Below, piece by piece: positions 7,118-14,842 of a DNA stretch of 14,842 nt. Below the pieces are notes generated by a model that was not told the DNA's origin, made no database searches, and worked only from the letters and a program-made list of their open reading frames with translations. The stretch spans positions 1-14,842 of the forward strand of contig CAYSLA010000076.1 in assembly GCA_964431685.1 (NCBI GenBank). Reading direction: 5' to 3'. How positions within the stretch are numbered: the stretch's first letter is position 1; every line of letters starts with the position of its first letter. The position numbers were made by a program, and so were the translations under genes. This stretch comes from CAYSLA01 sp964431685 (GTDB taxonomy: Bacteria; Armatimonadota; UBA5829).

Positions 7118-8956
7118 ATGTCTGAATGCACAGAAAAACGCTACGAAGCGCAGATGCCCGACACATTCGATCTGGTGGAACGGGCGAAGTGGATTATCAA
7201 TGCCGCCACCGGTTCGGTGGACATGGAGAACGACTGCGCGCCCGCGCACTACGTGGGCCTTCTGAACCCGGGAATCGGTCACCATAGCGGGGAGATGAGC
7301 GATCTGCCTGAGTACTTGGAAGATCTTACTCGAATGCGCTCTATCACCGGCAGCGAACTCAACCTGGATATCGAGAGCCGGATGCTGGAGACGGCACTCG
7401 ATATCCGCGGGAACGATGGCCTGTTCTACCAGCTTCCGGTCACGCCCACCACGCCGTGGCGGGCGGGCGGTGCAACCAGAACGAAAATGAAAAATGTCGA
7501 AGACATGGCTCAGGTATGCCTCACGTTTATTGCTGCTCTTTCAGATCGCTACCAAGCGACTGGTGACGGCAGATTTGCCGAGATGGCTCAGCAGTACGCG
7601 GATACGATAGCCAAGATTCTGGTGCAGCAGGATGACTACGCCTATGTGCCGCTGACCGACGATACAGGGATCGAGTTCAGTTGGCGGCGGAACGTCGGGT
7701 GGAGCACTCAGGAGGAACCCAGGTCCGAGTTCTCGGGGACCGAGGGAACCGTACTTGCCTACTACGGCTACCTGATCAGGCAGCTGGCGCACTGGCACAC
7801 TGTAAGCGGTGATGAGAAGTCACTGGAGACCGCGGGCAAGCTGGCTACGTTCCTGCGCAAACCCAGATTCTGGCTGGGCCGGATCGAGTCCTGGGAGGAG
7901 GACAAATGGGTAGGCCATCCCTGCCCATACCGCATGCCCGCGGCCCACTTCCGCGGCCATATTGCTGGTGGTCACATGGGGCTTAGAGGAATGACGGAGT
8001 ACGCGGTGGCAGCGGATGACCAGGTCCTCCTTGAGTTCTGCCGGCAGGGTTATGAGTGGCTCAGGAACTTCGGCTTCGCGAGCCTCGGCTGGTATGGAGA
8101 GAACCTGTGCCTGCGAGACGCTGTCGCCACAGCCATCAAGCTGACCGAGGCGGGTGTCGGGGACTACTGGGACGATGTGGAGCGTTATGCTGTGAACGAG
8201 ATGGCGGAGTCGCAGACCATCGACCCTGAGGTCTTCAAGAAAGTGCGGGCTGAGTCCGGCAAGCCGATGACCGAAGACGAGGAGAAGCTACTCCTTCGAC
8301 TCATGGGCGCGAATGGCAGCGGCACCTGGGCGACATGGTTCTACGGTCCGCAGCCCGACCCGGCAAATATCGACCCAGGCTACACCGGCGTCTACATGCA
8401 GCACTACTACTATGTGCATGATGCCGCGCTGCGGGAAGGCAATGGAGTCGTGCGAGTGAACCTGCCGCTGAACCGTGTGAGCGCCTCTGCCGATCTGCAC
8501 AGCTATCTGCCATACGAGGGCAAGCTGGTATTGAAGAACAAGACGGCAAAAAAGGCCCTGATACGTGTTCCGGGCTGGGTGACGAAGCGGGACGTGAAAT
8601 GCTCCGTAAACGGCAGCCCACAGCAGCCGTTCTGGGCGGGGCAGTATGTGCTGATTGATGACCTCAAGCCCGGAGACAGCGTGAATATAGAGTTCCCGAT
8701 GAAGGAATGGACAGAGCACGTCACGTGGCGGGGTTTTCACGATCCTGTGCCGGTGTTCGAGGAAATGAACTGGGTGCCGCGCTATCACCTGCAGTTCAAG
8801 GGCAACACATGCGTTGGGATCGACTTCAACTGGAAAGAGATCGGCGCAACCCGTGCCCCGGGTATTCCCGGCTACCAGCGCGAACATATGAAGGCGAACA
8901 AAGCGCCGATGAAGAAAGTGCAGTGCTATGTTCCTGAGAAGCGGATTGTCTGGTAG
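7118..8956 (+). CDS. GH127/DUF1680-like protein lacking the catalytic motif (paralogue A)
   Basis: The 612-residue protein is a full-length paralogue of the next gene, sharing the YEAxxPDTxDLxxRA start, the (alpha/alpha)-barrel middle (GDYWDDVERYAVNEMAE) and the beta-sandwich tail (VRVNLPLNR, ALIRVPGWV). GH127 enzymes such as HypBA1 are beta-L-arabinofuranosidases using a cysteine nucleophile beside zinc. Here the ETC motif reads N329-L-C331, losing the glutamate, and the Cys-Cys segment is replaced by GYTGVYMQHYYYVHDA with no cysteine. It is therefore probably not an active enzyme of the standard mechanism, but a pseudoenzyme or one with altered chemistry. The start at 7118 is preferred to ATG 7106 because GGAGG (7108-7112) lies just upstream and the paralogue also starts MSE. 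No signal peptide. It lies 23 bases before paralogue B, clearly co-transcribed. Confidence 0.65.
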   Translation: MSECTEKRYEAQMPDTFDLVERAKWIINAATGSVDMENDCAPAHYVGLLNPGIGHHSGEMSDLPEYLEDLTRMRSITGSELNLDIESRMLETALDIRGNDGLFYQLPVTPTTPWRAGGATRTKMKNVEDMAQVCLTFIAALSDRYQATGDGRFAEMAQQYADTIAKILVQQDDYAYVPLTDDTGIEFSWRRNVGWSTQEEPRSEFSGTEGTVLAYYGYLIRQLAHWHTVSGDEKSLETAGKLATFLRKPRFWLGRIESWEEDKWVGHPCPYRMPAAHFRGHIAGGHMGLRGMTEYAVAADDQVLLEFCRQGYEWLRNFGFASLGWYGENLCLRDAVATAIKLTEAGVGDYWDDVERYAVNEMAESQTIDPEVFKKVRAESGKPMTEDEEKLLLRLMGANGSGTWATWFYGPQPDPANIDPGYTGVYMQHYYYVHDAALREGNGVVRVNLPLNRVSASADLHSYLPYEGKLVLKNKTAKKALIRVPGWVTKRDVKCSVNGSPQQPFWAGQYVLIDDLKPGDSVNIEFPMKEWTEHVTWRGFHDPVPVFEEMNWVPRYHLQFKGNTCVGIDFNWKEIGATRAPGIPGYQREHMKANKAPMKKVQCYVPEKRIVW

Positions 8957-8979
8957 AGAAGAGCAATCGGAGGAAAGAC

Positions 8980-10815
8980 ATGTCTGAGAACTATCCAGGT
9001 CAACGCTACGAAGCCCTGGTTCCCGACACGCTCGACTTGCAGGAGCGTGCGGAACTGGGAATCAACGGACTCACCGGACCGACGGATCCGGAAGCGAACT
9101 ATGACATCTACTGGCGGGCCTCGCTGAACGTGAATCCGCCGGTGATGGGGCACGATTCGAACGATCACGTAATCGTCAAATTCTGGGAAGCCCTGCCTTT
9201 GCTGCGCATCGTCTGCGGCAGCGAGCAGAACCGGCAGGTCGAACAGAGCTGGAAAGGCGAGATGCTGCGTATGCAGGCGGAAGACGGGCTGATGTACTGG
9301 GAGACCGACAAGAAACCCTGGTTTATCCCGCCCAACCCATTTCCGCATGCCGGGCTTGACTTCGTGCCGGAGGGCAGGTTCATGCCCGTCTTCATGATGG
9401 GACGGCTACTTGGGGCTTGCTCAGCCTACCACATATTGGAGCCCGATAACGGATGGGGCGATGCAGTCAGGAAGGCGACCGACGCGCTCGATCCGCTCAT
9501 CGCCCGCAACGGGAGAGACGCGTATGTCTCGATAAGCATGGTCGAACTCGGTCGGCCTCGCCGCAAGAACGACCACGTTCCGATGCACTACGAGGCGGGC
9601 TGCGCCGGCTGGCTTGCGCAGGGGTTGGTGCACGCCTACCGCTCTCTGGGTTACGAGCCGGCGGCAGAGATGGCTCGCGGCCTGATGGAGCATGTAGCGT
9701 TTCGCAGTGGGTTCTTCGAAGCAGACGGTACATTCGGCCCCGACAAGCTGATGGAGCCGGAAGAACAGCGGCATATTGACCGGGTCTTCGTCTACACCCC
9801 GGAGCGTGCCGCGCATTTCCACGCGCACACTAACCAGGTGATGGCGATTCTGGACTACATCGAGGCCTCGGGCGACACCCGCATGCTCGAGTTCGCGAAG
9901 AACGCCTACGACTACGGCAAGTCGCGCGGCGAGCCGCTGACCGGCTATTTCCCCGAATACCTCGATGGTCGTCCGTATGCCGAGACCGCAGAGACCTGTC
10001 AGATAGCAGACATGATTGTCTGCGCCGTCATGCTGGCGAGGTTGGGGGTGGATAGCTGTTGGGACGATGTGGACCGCTGGGTGCGCAACCAGTTTGCCGA
10101 AAACCAGATGATGCGCAGCGACTGGGTATACCGAATGGCCGAGCAGTTGCCCTTCGTGCCCACGGAAGAATGCCCCACGCTCACCACTGATCGCGTAGCC
10201 GAGCGCAACGTCGGCGCATTTGCGGGCTGGCCGTCGCCCAATGATTTCCTGAGTTGGAACCTGCGGGAGATGCAGCACATCTGCTGCGGGATCATGCACT
10301 GCTGCACCGGCAACGGCACGCGCGCCATCTACTACGTTTGGCATGACATACTGGGCTGCCAGGACGGCAAGCTGAAAGTGAACCTGCTGTTGAACCGTGC
10401 TTCGCAGTGGGCCGATGTCGACAGCCATATTCCGTATGTGGGGCAGGTGGACGTCAGACTGAAGCAGCCGATGCGAGAGGTTGCCATTCGCACCCCCGAG
10501 TGGGTGAAGCCGGCGGACGTGCGTTGCCAGGTTGGCGGCACGGAAAGATTGCTGCGGTGGGAAGGGCGTTATGCCTTGTGTGGAGAGGCAGCGCCGGGCC
10601 AGGTGGTGACGCTGACGTTTCCAATCGAGGAAAAGAGCGGCCACATCTGGATCGAGAAGACACGGTACAACATGGTTTTCAAAGGAAACGAGGTGGTGCA
10701 CGTCGATCCGGCGGGGACAAATTGTCCGCTCTTCCAGCGTGAGCACTACCGTGTCAACGGAACTCGCTGGCGGAAGATAGAACGCTATGTTTCGGATACA
10801 ACAATCGACTGGTAG
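8980..10815 (+). CDS. GH127/DUF1680-like beta-L-arabinofuranosidase-type protein (paralogue B)
   Basis: The 611-residue product keeps residues expected for GH127: E338-T-C340 matches the HypBA1 E338/C340 pair, and H440-C441-C442-T-G-N-G-T-R matches the Cys-Cys segment carrying the nucleophile (C417) and zinc ligand (C418). An extra pair, C435-C436, lies just before. A middle alpha-barrel (CWDDVDRWVRNQFAENQM) and a C-terminal beta domain (KVNLLLNRASQWADVDSHIP) fit the family. Hydrolysis of beta-L-arabinofuranosides is the family's known activity, but the CCxGNG variant differs from HypBA1, so the sugar is unsure. GGAGG at 8969-8973 lies six bases before the ATG. No signal peptide, so cytoplasmic. 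Its 3' end was duplicated at about 90% identity into 5150-5255. It follows paralogue A by 23 bases and precedes the GHL gene by 47. Confidence 0.7.
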   Translation: MSENYPGQRYEALVPDTLDLQERAELGINGLTGPTDPEANYDIYWRASLNVNPPVMGHDSNDHVIVKFWEALPLLRIVCGSEQNRQVEQSWKGEMLRMQAEDGLMYWETDKKPWFIPPNPFPHAGLDFVPEGRFMPVFMMGRLLGACSAYHILEPDNGWGDAVRKATDALDPLIARNGRDAYVSISMVELGRPRRKNDHVPMHYEAGCAGWLAQGLVHAYRSLGYEPAAEMARGLMEHVAFRSGFFEADGTFGPDKLMEPEEQRHIDRVFVYTPERAAHFHAHTNQVMAILDYIEASGDTRMLEFAKNAYDYGKSRGEPLTGYFPEYLDGRPYAETAETCQIADMIVCAVMLARLGVDSCWDDVDRWVRNQFAENQMMRSDWVYRMAEQLPFVPTEECPTLTTDRVAERNVGAFAGWPSPNDFLSWNLREMQHICCGIMHCCTGNGTRAIYYVWHDILGCQDGKLKVNLLLNRASQWADVDSHIPYVGQVDVRLKQPMREVAIRTPEWVKPADVRCQVGGTERLLRWEGRYALCGEAAPGQVVTLTFPIEEKSGHIWIEKTRYNMVFKGNEVVHVDPAGTNCPLFQREHYRVNGTRWRKIERYVSDTTIDW

Positions 10816-10862
10816 CGGTGCCTAACGAAGAGCAGCAATACAACTAAGCATAGGAGCGCACA

Positions 10863-12464
10863 ATGAACAAGAACAAACCGTTTAACCTGATCTACGAAGC
10901 TGAGTGGAACGATATTCCCTGCGTGGACTATCCGCTCACTCCAGAGAAGTGGGCGTCGGAGAGCATACGCCCGCTTGTGGGCACGCAAGTCGATGCCCTT
11001 TTCTACAATCTCTGCTCCAGCGATGGCTACTGCTGCGGGCTGGAGAACGGCCAGATACTCATGGATAACTTCGAGAAGGTCGGAAACGCCTGGGTCTGGC
11101 GTTATCGTGAGAACACGAAGAAGCTCATTGAGGCCGACGCGAACCCGCCGAAGCTTGCGGTGGAGTACTGCCGGCAGCTTGGGATCAAGTGTATTCCGGT
11201 GGTCCGCATGAACGATGCTCACGATATGTACTTCAGGTATGAGGTCACCGCATACAAGAAAGCCAATCCGCACTTGCTTATCGGCTATGAGAAGGGCTAC
11301 GTGGACTGGGAGAAAGGGGTGTTGAGCTATCCGGAGACTGGGACAATCGACAGTCACACTTGGGGGATGTTCGACTATGCGCACGAGGAGGTGCGGGAGC
11401 ACAGGTTCAGGATCGTCGAGGAGTTCATAACTCGCTGGGATAACGACGGCGTATCACTGGACTTCGACCGCGACCCCTGGTATTTCAAGAATGAGGGCTG
11501 TGAAGAGAACTGCCGGCTCATGACAGAGCTCATCCGCCGCATTCGCGGAGTGCTGGACGAACAGGCCAAAAAGCGAGGCAAGCCTCAATACTTGCACGTG
11601 CGGCTGATTCCGGAAATCGATGTCTGCTGGAATCGCGGGCTGGATATCCGCACATGGGTTGAAGAAGGACTGGTAGACGCAATCAGCCCGGGCTGCGGAT
11701 ACATGACACTCACTCTTGACCTGGCCCCTTGGCTGGAACTGGTCGAGGGGAAGGACTGCTGGATATACCCGTCCAACAACCACTGGAAGACGCCGGAGCA
11801 AACGCGTTCGTGGGCGAAGCTCATGTATCAGAGAGGCGCGCACGGACTGTACCTGTTCAACTGGGGGCATCTCCTGTACGGATTTGATAAGGATACGAAG
11901 CCTACATCGGAGCGCTTCGGCACTGTGTGGTTCGACGAGCTCAATCCACGCTACTATGAAGTGCTCAAACAGATAGGATGCGCTGAGACGCTGGCCTATG
12001 AGAACGCAACCTATGCGCTTGAGTCGATACCGCGCGATGTGCCCGACAGAGGGGAAGCAGGGGCGGGTCACAGACAGTTCAGAGCTGTTGACGCCATCGA
12101 ACTGCCGGTAGAGATGACTGTGGGCAATCATTCGACAAAACTGCCGTTCGCTGAAGACATCGAGGGAGCACGTGCGCGAGGCTTTTCTCCGGAATTGACG
12201 CTGCGGCTGAAACTGGTCAACTACACCACTCCCGACAAGTTCGATGTCACTATCAACGGCACGCTTCTGAATGCGGCGACGCGCCGGGAGCGAGCGGTTT
12301 TCATCATGAACGACGATACGTGGATCGAGTATCCGATAGACCAGGATCTGCTCGATCGAGGGAACAACGAGGTGAAGGTCACCGTCCATTCGCTCAACCC
12401 ACAGATGTCGGTAACGCCGGTGCTGCAGAACGTGGAACTGGTGGTCAGATATGCTGGCCGTTGA
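10863..12464 (+). CDS. GHL-type glycoside hydrolase-like TIM-barrel protein (paralogue 2)
   Basis: The 533-residue protein is a diverged relative of the 99-1658 product. Shared landmarks are PLVGTQVDALFYN against ALPGTQIDSVFIC, VVRMNDAHD against SYRVNDTHA, and D195-G-V-S-L-D200-F-D against DGIEIDYF. At the barrel-end motif the first protein's E211 is S198 here, and D200/D202 remain as candidate carboxylates, so the two may differ in activity. A HGLYLFNWGHLLYG segment follows as the last barrel strand, and residues ~420-533 look like a beta-sandwich accessory domain. The N-terminus IYEAE recalls that of the GH127-like proteins and the chimera. AGGAG at 10852-10856 is six bases before the ATG. 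No signal peptide. It lies between the GH127-like pair and the sialidase-fold gene, with short gaps, suggesting one operon. Confidence 0.6.
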   Translation: MNKNKPFNLIYEAEWNDIPCVDYPLTPEKWASESIRPLVGTQVDALFYNLCSSDGYCCGLENGQILMDNFEKVGNAWVWRYRENTKKLIEADANPPKLAVEYCRQLGIKCIPVVRMNDAHDMYFRYEVTAYKKANPHLLIGYEKGYVDWEKGVLSYPETGTIDSHTWGMFDYAHEEVREHRFRIVEEFITRWDNDGVSLDFDRDPWYFKNEGCEENCRLMTELIRRIRGVLDEQAKKRGKPQYLHVRLIPEIDVCWNRGLDIRTWVEEGLVDAISPGCGYMTLTLDLAPWLELVEGKDCWIYPSNNHWKTPEQTRSWAKLMYQRGAHGLYLFNWGHLLYGFDKDTKPTSERFGTVWFDELNPRYYEVLKQIGCAETLAYENATYALESIPRDVPDRGEAGAGHRQFRAVDAIELPVEMTVGNHSTKLPFAEDIEGARARGFSPELTLRLKLVNYTTPDKFDVTINGTLLNAATRRERAVFIMNDDTWIEYPIDQDLLDRGNNEVKVTVHSLNPQMSVTPVLQNVELVVRYAGR

Positions 12465-12508
12465 CGGCAAGAGCGATCCGCGCCGAAGACAAAGAAATGG
12501 AGTTAGCA

Positions 12509-13579
12509 ATGCTTGACACGGAAATCAACAAGGCAATAGAAGAGGGAATAGTCCGGGGCACTCCGCTGGATGTCGAACAGTTCTTCAAACTGGACATTCT
12601 CGAACCGGGTAATCCTGGGTATCTCGAGCCGCTGGTGCTGGATGGACAGCGCGACGGTGAACTGCTGTTTGTATACACGGATCGCCCGAATGGCAGTAAG
12701 ATTCGATTNNNNNNNNNNNNNNNNNNNNNNNNNNNNNNNNNNNNNNNNNNNNNNNNNNNNNNNNNNNNNNNNNNNNNNNNNNNNNNNNNNNNNNNNNNNN
12801 NNNNNNNNGGCCGGATTGTTCTTCCGTCATTCCGCTGGGTGAGCCCGATCCCTGGCAATGACGCCGAGGGATGGGTGCTATCCAGCAACGAACCCTCTCC
12901 AACACTATCCTACAGCTTCTGCTACGTATCGGACGACGAAGGCAAGAACTGGAAGATAAGCCTGAGCGAGCTGTTTGTGAGCGTGAACCGGGCGGCCTAC
13001 GACATGGAGGAGCCGACGGTGGTCGAACTCAAAGACGGGCGGCTGCTTATGCACCTGCGCAGTGAGTTGGGTCGGATGTACCGGTCGTTCTCCAATGACC
13101 AGGGGATGTCGTGGACTCAGCCGGAAGCTATGCAGATCGCGGCTTCATACACCCCACACACGATCCGGCGCATACCCTCCACGGGTGATCTGCTGATGGT
13201 GTGGAATCAGGGCTCGAGGCAGGAGATAACCACCGGTCTGCACAGGCACAGGCTCTCGTGCGCTGTATCGAAAGACGACGGGCAGACCTGGGGGAACTTC
13301 AAGAACCTGGAGTCGCTGGATGACGTAACGGTAGTTACTCCGCCTCCCGCCTGGGAGACACGTGCCGTGCAACCCTATGAGTCCTACGGCTACTATCAGC
13401 CTCAGCCAGGTCTGCAGCGATATCACCGCGCCCCTGGAATCTTGCGGATATGCTATCCTACCATTGCCTTTTTGGGAAACGAAGTGGCGATAGCTTACGA
13501 CATCGGGTGTGGCGTGCTCGGAGACGGCGTCCTTGGCTGCAGGTTGAGGATCATCCCTGTGGAGTGGTTTACCGACTGA
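12509..13579 (+). CDS. Sialidase-fold (BNR/Asp-box) glycosidase-like protein, interrupted by an N gap
   Basis: After the gap the protein is clearly a six-bladed-propeller sialidase-superfamily member: Asp-box repeats S-x-D-x-G-x-x-W occur at 12929-12952 (SDDEGKNW), 13091-13114 (SNDQGMSW) and 13268-13291 (SKDDGQTW), with EEPTVVELKDGRLLMHLR between the first two. Before the gap lies LEPLVLDGQRDGELLFVYTD, a plausible first blade. The ATG at 12509 is chosen because GGAG at 12499-12502 lies six bases upstream; earlier in-frame ATGs lack a site and overlap the GHL gene. The 356-residue count includes 100 Ns of unknown true length, so frame continuity is not proven. Many such proteins are annotated exo-alpha-sialidase without activity evidence; here a general glycosidase or sugar-binding role is safer. 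No signal peptide is visible. Confidence 0.7.
   Translation: MLDTEINKAIEEGIVRGTPLDVEQFFKLDILEPGNPGYLEPLVLDGQRDGELLFVYTDRPNGSKIRXXXXXXXXXXXXXXXXXXXXXXXXXXXXXXXXXXGRIVLPSFRWVSPIPGNDAEGWVLSSNEPSPTLSYSFCYVSDDEGKNWKISLSELFVSVNRAAYDMEEPTVVELKDGRLLMHLRSELGRMYRSFSNDQGMSWTQPEAMQIAASYTPHTIRRIPSTGDLLMVWNQGSRQEITTGLHRHRLSCAVSKDDGQTWGNFKNLESLDDVTVVTPPPAWETRAVQPYESYGYYQPQPGLQRYHRAPGILRICYPTIAFLGNEVAIAYDIGCGVLGDGVLGCRLRIIPVEWFTD
12709..12808. other. Assembly gap (100 N)
   Basis: A run of exactly 100 undetermined bases, a conventional placeholder for a gap of unknown size. It falls inside the sialidase-fold gene. The missing sequence could hold another Asp-box blade, a stop, or part of another gene. Confidence 0.99.
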
Positions 13580-13755
13580 CGATACGCACCGGAGAGAACG
13601 GGACTGCCTCGGGTTTCGCGCCCAGGGCAGCCCCGATTTGAGGAGTCCTGTCTGACTGGACTCTACCCGGATTACCCATATAGAATCAAGGAAAAAGGCC
13701 ATCAGGTGTCGAACATGTTGGTACGGTGAGCGTGAACTCAGAGAAGGAAGTGATT

Positions 13756-14842
13756 ATGCGTAGATCAAGAATATCGTGCCAGCTTTCAGTTTATCCGGAC
13801 TACCTCAATGCTGAAATGGGGTTTGACTTCTCCGAGCGTTTCCATACGGATCCGGAGTACAGGAATGAAAAGTGGAAGGAAGTCGTAAGGTGGGTGAATT
13901 CCCGGTTTGGCAGATGGGGCTGTGGCCATCCGGAACCGGACGACAGCTATTCGGTGACTACCCTGGACAGCGTGCATCTGACTTCGCATCTGTTTGGGTC
14001 CAAGGTCACTTTCTATCCTGATCGTTTCCCCGACTGCCACGACTACCCTCTGTCATCAATACCAGCGTTGCGGGAGTTCGTCTGGCGCACAGACGAAGTA
14101 ATGCGCCAAGTCCGGCTGCTGCTCTGCGAGGCAAAGCGACTGATCGACCTTTTCGGCGCTCAGCGCGTGGCTATGCCCTACTACTATTCCGAATACGCCG
14201 GAATGACTGACATGGAAGCGGCGCACTGCCCTCTGACCATTGCCTACAGGCTGTTTGGCGAGCGTCTCCTGGTTGAGCTGTATGACGACCCGGATGGTGT
14301 GCGGCACGTCTTTCAGGAGATAAATGCGATGTCCAAGGAAGTCGGCGCGCTGTTTCGCGAGGTCTTCGGAAAGCCCGTGGCGAAGTCGGCGTGTGTTGGC
14401 GCCTGCGGGGCGACTCTGATCGGCCCGAGCCAGTTCCGGGATTTCCTGATGCCGGTTGTGCTCAACTATGCTGATGGGCGCCCGCTGCTTTTTCACTCAT
14501 GCGGCAATGTAAACAGGCTGTTTGGCGTATTTGGGGAGATGAACGACAGCAATGCGGTCAAGGTGTTCGATTGCAGGGAGCAGGCCGGTGTTGATATTGA
14601 ATCGGCACTGGAAGCTTTTCCCGAAGCCGCAGTATCCTATATGTTCTCACCGCCAGCTTGCCTTACTCGCACTCCCGCAGAGATGAGTCTGGCCACAAGA
14701 CGCGTGGTGGAACAGGCCGGCGGAAGGCCTCTGCATCTCATCCTGAATCTTCCGTCGGGGGCGGCGGACGCTGCCGTGGATTCATTCTTTGAGACGTGCC
14801 AGGAACTTGGCGCGGATAAACCGAGCAAACCATCGGGATTTG
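13756..14842 (+). CDS. URO-D superfamily protein (methyltransferase-like), copy 2, 3' partial
   Basis: The frame stays open to the window end, giving at least 362 residues. It shows URO-D superfamily (PF01208) character, best seen in PLLFHSCGNVNRLF, with H247-S-C249-G the typical H-x-C-G zinc-binding signature of MtaA/MtbA/CmuA-like corrinoid methyltransferases and their many uncharacterised relatives. An aromatic-rich VAMPYYYSEYAGMTD segment and LIGPSQFRDFLMPVV match the substrate-barrel region. A true haem-pathway decarboxylase is unlikely in this setting. AAGGAAG at 13744-13750, five bases before the ATG, supports the start. It follows the sialidase-fold gene by 176 bases and may have its own promoter; nothing definite is visible in that interval. 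Residues before H247 diverge strongly from copy 1, so the two are not recent duplicates. Confidence 0.75.
   Translation, partial: MRRSRISCQLSVYPDYLNAEMGFDFSERFHTDPEYRNEKWKEVVRWVNSRFGRWGCGHPEPDDSYSVTTLDSVHLTSHLFGSKVTFYPDRFPDCHDYPLSSIPALREFVWRTDEVMRQVRLLLCEAKRLIDLFGAQRVAMPYYYSEYAGMTDMEAAHCPLTIAYRLFGERLLVELYDDPDGVRHVFQEINAMSKEVGALFREVFGKPVAKSACVGACGATLIGPSQFRDFLMPVVLNYADGRPLLFHSCGNVNRLFGVFGEMNDSNAVKVFDCREQAGVDIESALEAFPEAAVSYMFSPPACLTRTPAEMSLATRRVVEQAGGRPLHLILNLPSGAADAAVDSFFETCQELGADKPSKPSGF

Noticed and set aside
9421..10746. Long open frame (about 441 codons) on the minus strand
   Set aside because: Shadow of the GH127-like paralogue B, which has recognisable motifs and a good ribosome binding site. 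The antisense translation matches nothing I know.
13643..13663. Hairpin GAGTCC/GGACTC after the sialidase-fold gene as a terminator
   Set aside because: Only six base pairs with a nine-base loop and no following T-tract.
1..14842. CRISPR arrays, tRNA or rRNA genes, phage or transposase genes
   Set aside because: No regularly spaced repeats, no cloverleaf or rRNA-like stretch, and no integrase or transposase motif was seen on either strand by eye.

Overview
The window reads as one accessory carbohydrate-catabolism locus from an uncultured, fairly GC-rich bacterium. Every supported gene is on the + strand, most with clear AGGAGG-type ribosome binding sites and short gaps. A 100-N scaffold gap (12709-12808) shows this is a draft, probably metagenome-derived, assembly. 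The protein mix (GHL-type glycosidase-like barrels, GH127/DUF1680-like proteins, URO-D superfamily proteins outside a haem context, GC-rich palindromic repeats) recalls Armatimonadota, Planctomycetota or similar phyla. This is an impression only; there is no rRNA or marker gene.

Layout. (1) 99-4941: a GHL-type TIM-barrel protein, an RraA/HMG-aldolase-fold protein, an HpcH/HpaI-type aldolase broken by one apparent frameshift, and a PF12831-type FAD-dependent oxidoreductase. A G/C palindromic repeat lies in front of the oxidoreductase. (2) 4942-6796: a scarred zone. It holds a decayed copy of the 3' end of a GH127-like gene, then an ORF that looks like the N-terminus of a GH127-like protein joined to the C-terminus of a class-III aminotransferase. 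That ORF overlaps, by a GTGA junction, a URO-D superfamily gene. (3) 6797-7117: non-coding, with several hairpins and a second copy of the palindromic repeat, apparently in opposite orientation. (4) 7118-13579: two tandem GH127-like paralogues, a second GHL-type barrel and a sialidase-fold (BNR/Asp-box) protein interrupted by the gap. (5) 13756-end: a second URO-D superfamily gene running off the window.

How the genes may work together (inference): none of the glycosidase-like proteins shows a signal peptide, so imported oligosaccharides or glycosides would be handled in the cytoplasm. GH127-like, GHL-type and sialidase-fold proteins would release sugars. The FAD oxidoreductase, RraA-like and HpaI-like proteins suggest sugar-acid or keto-acid chemistry followed by retro-aldol cleavage. 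The URO-D proteins keep an H-x-C signature like that of zinc-dependent corrinoid methyltransferases, so a methyl-transfer step is possible. No transporter or regulator gene is visible.

The most notable points are the paralogue pair in which only the second GH127-like protein keeps the catalytic E-T-C and C-C motifs, the GH127/aminotransferase chimera beside a decayed duplicate, and the opposed palindromic repeats.
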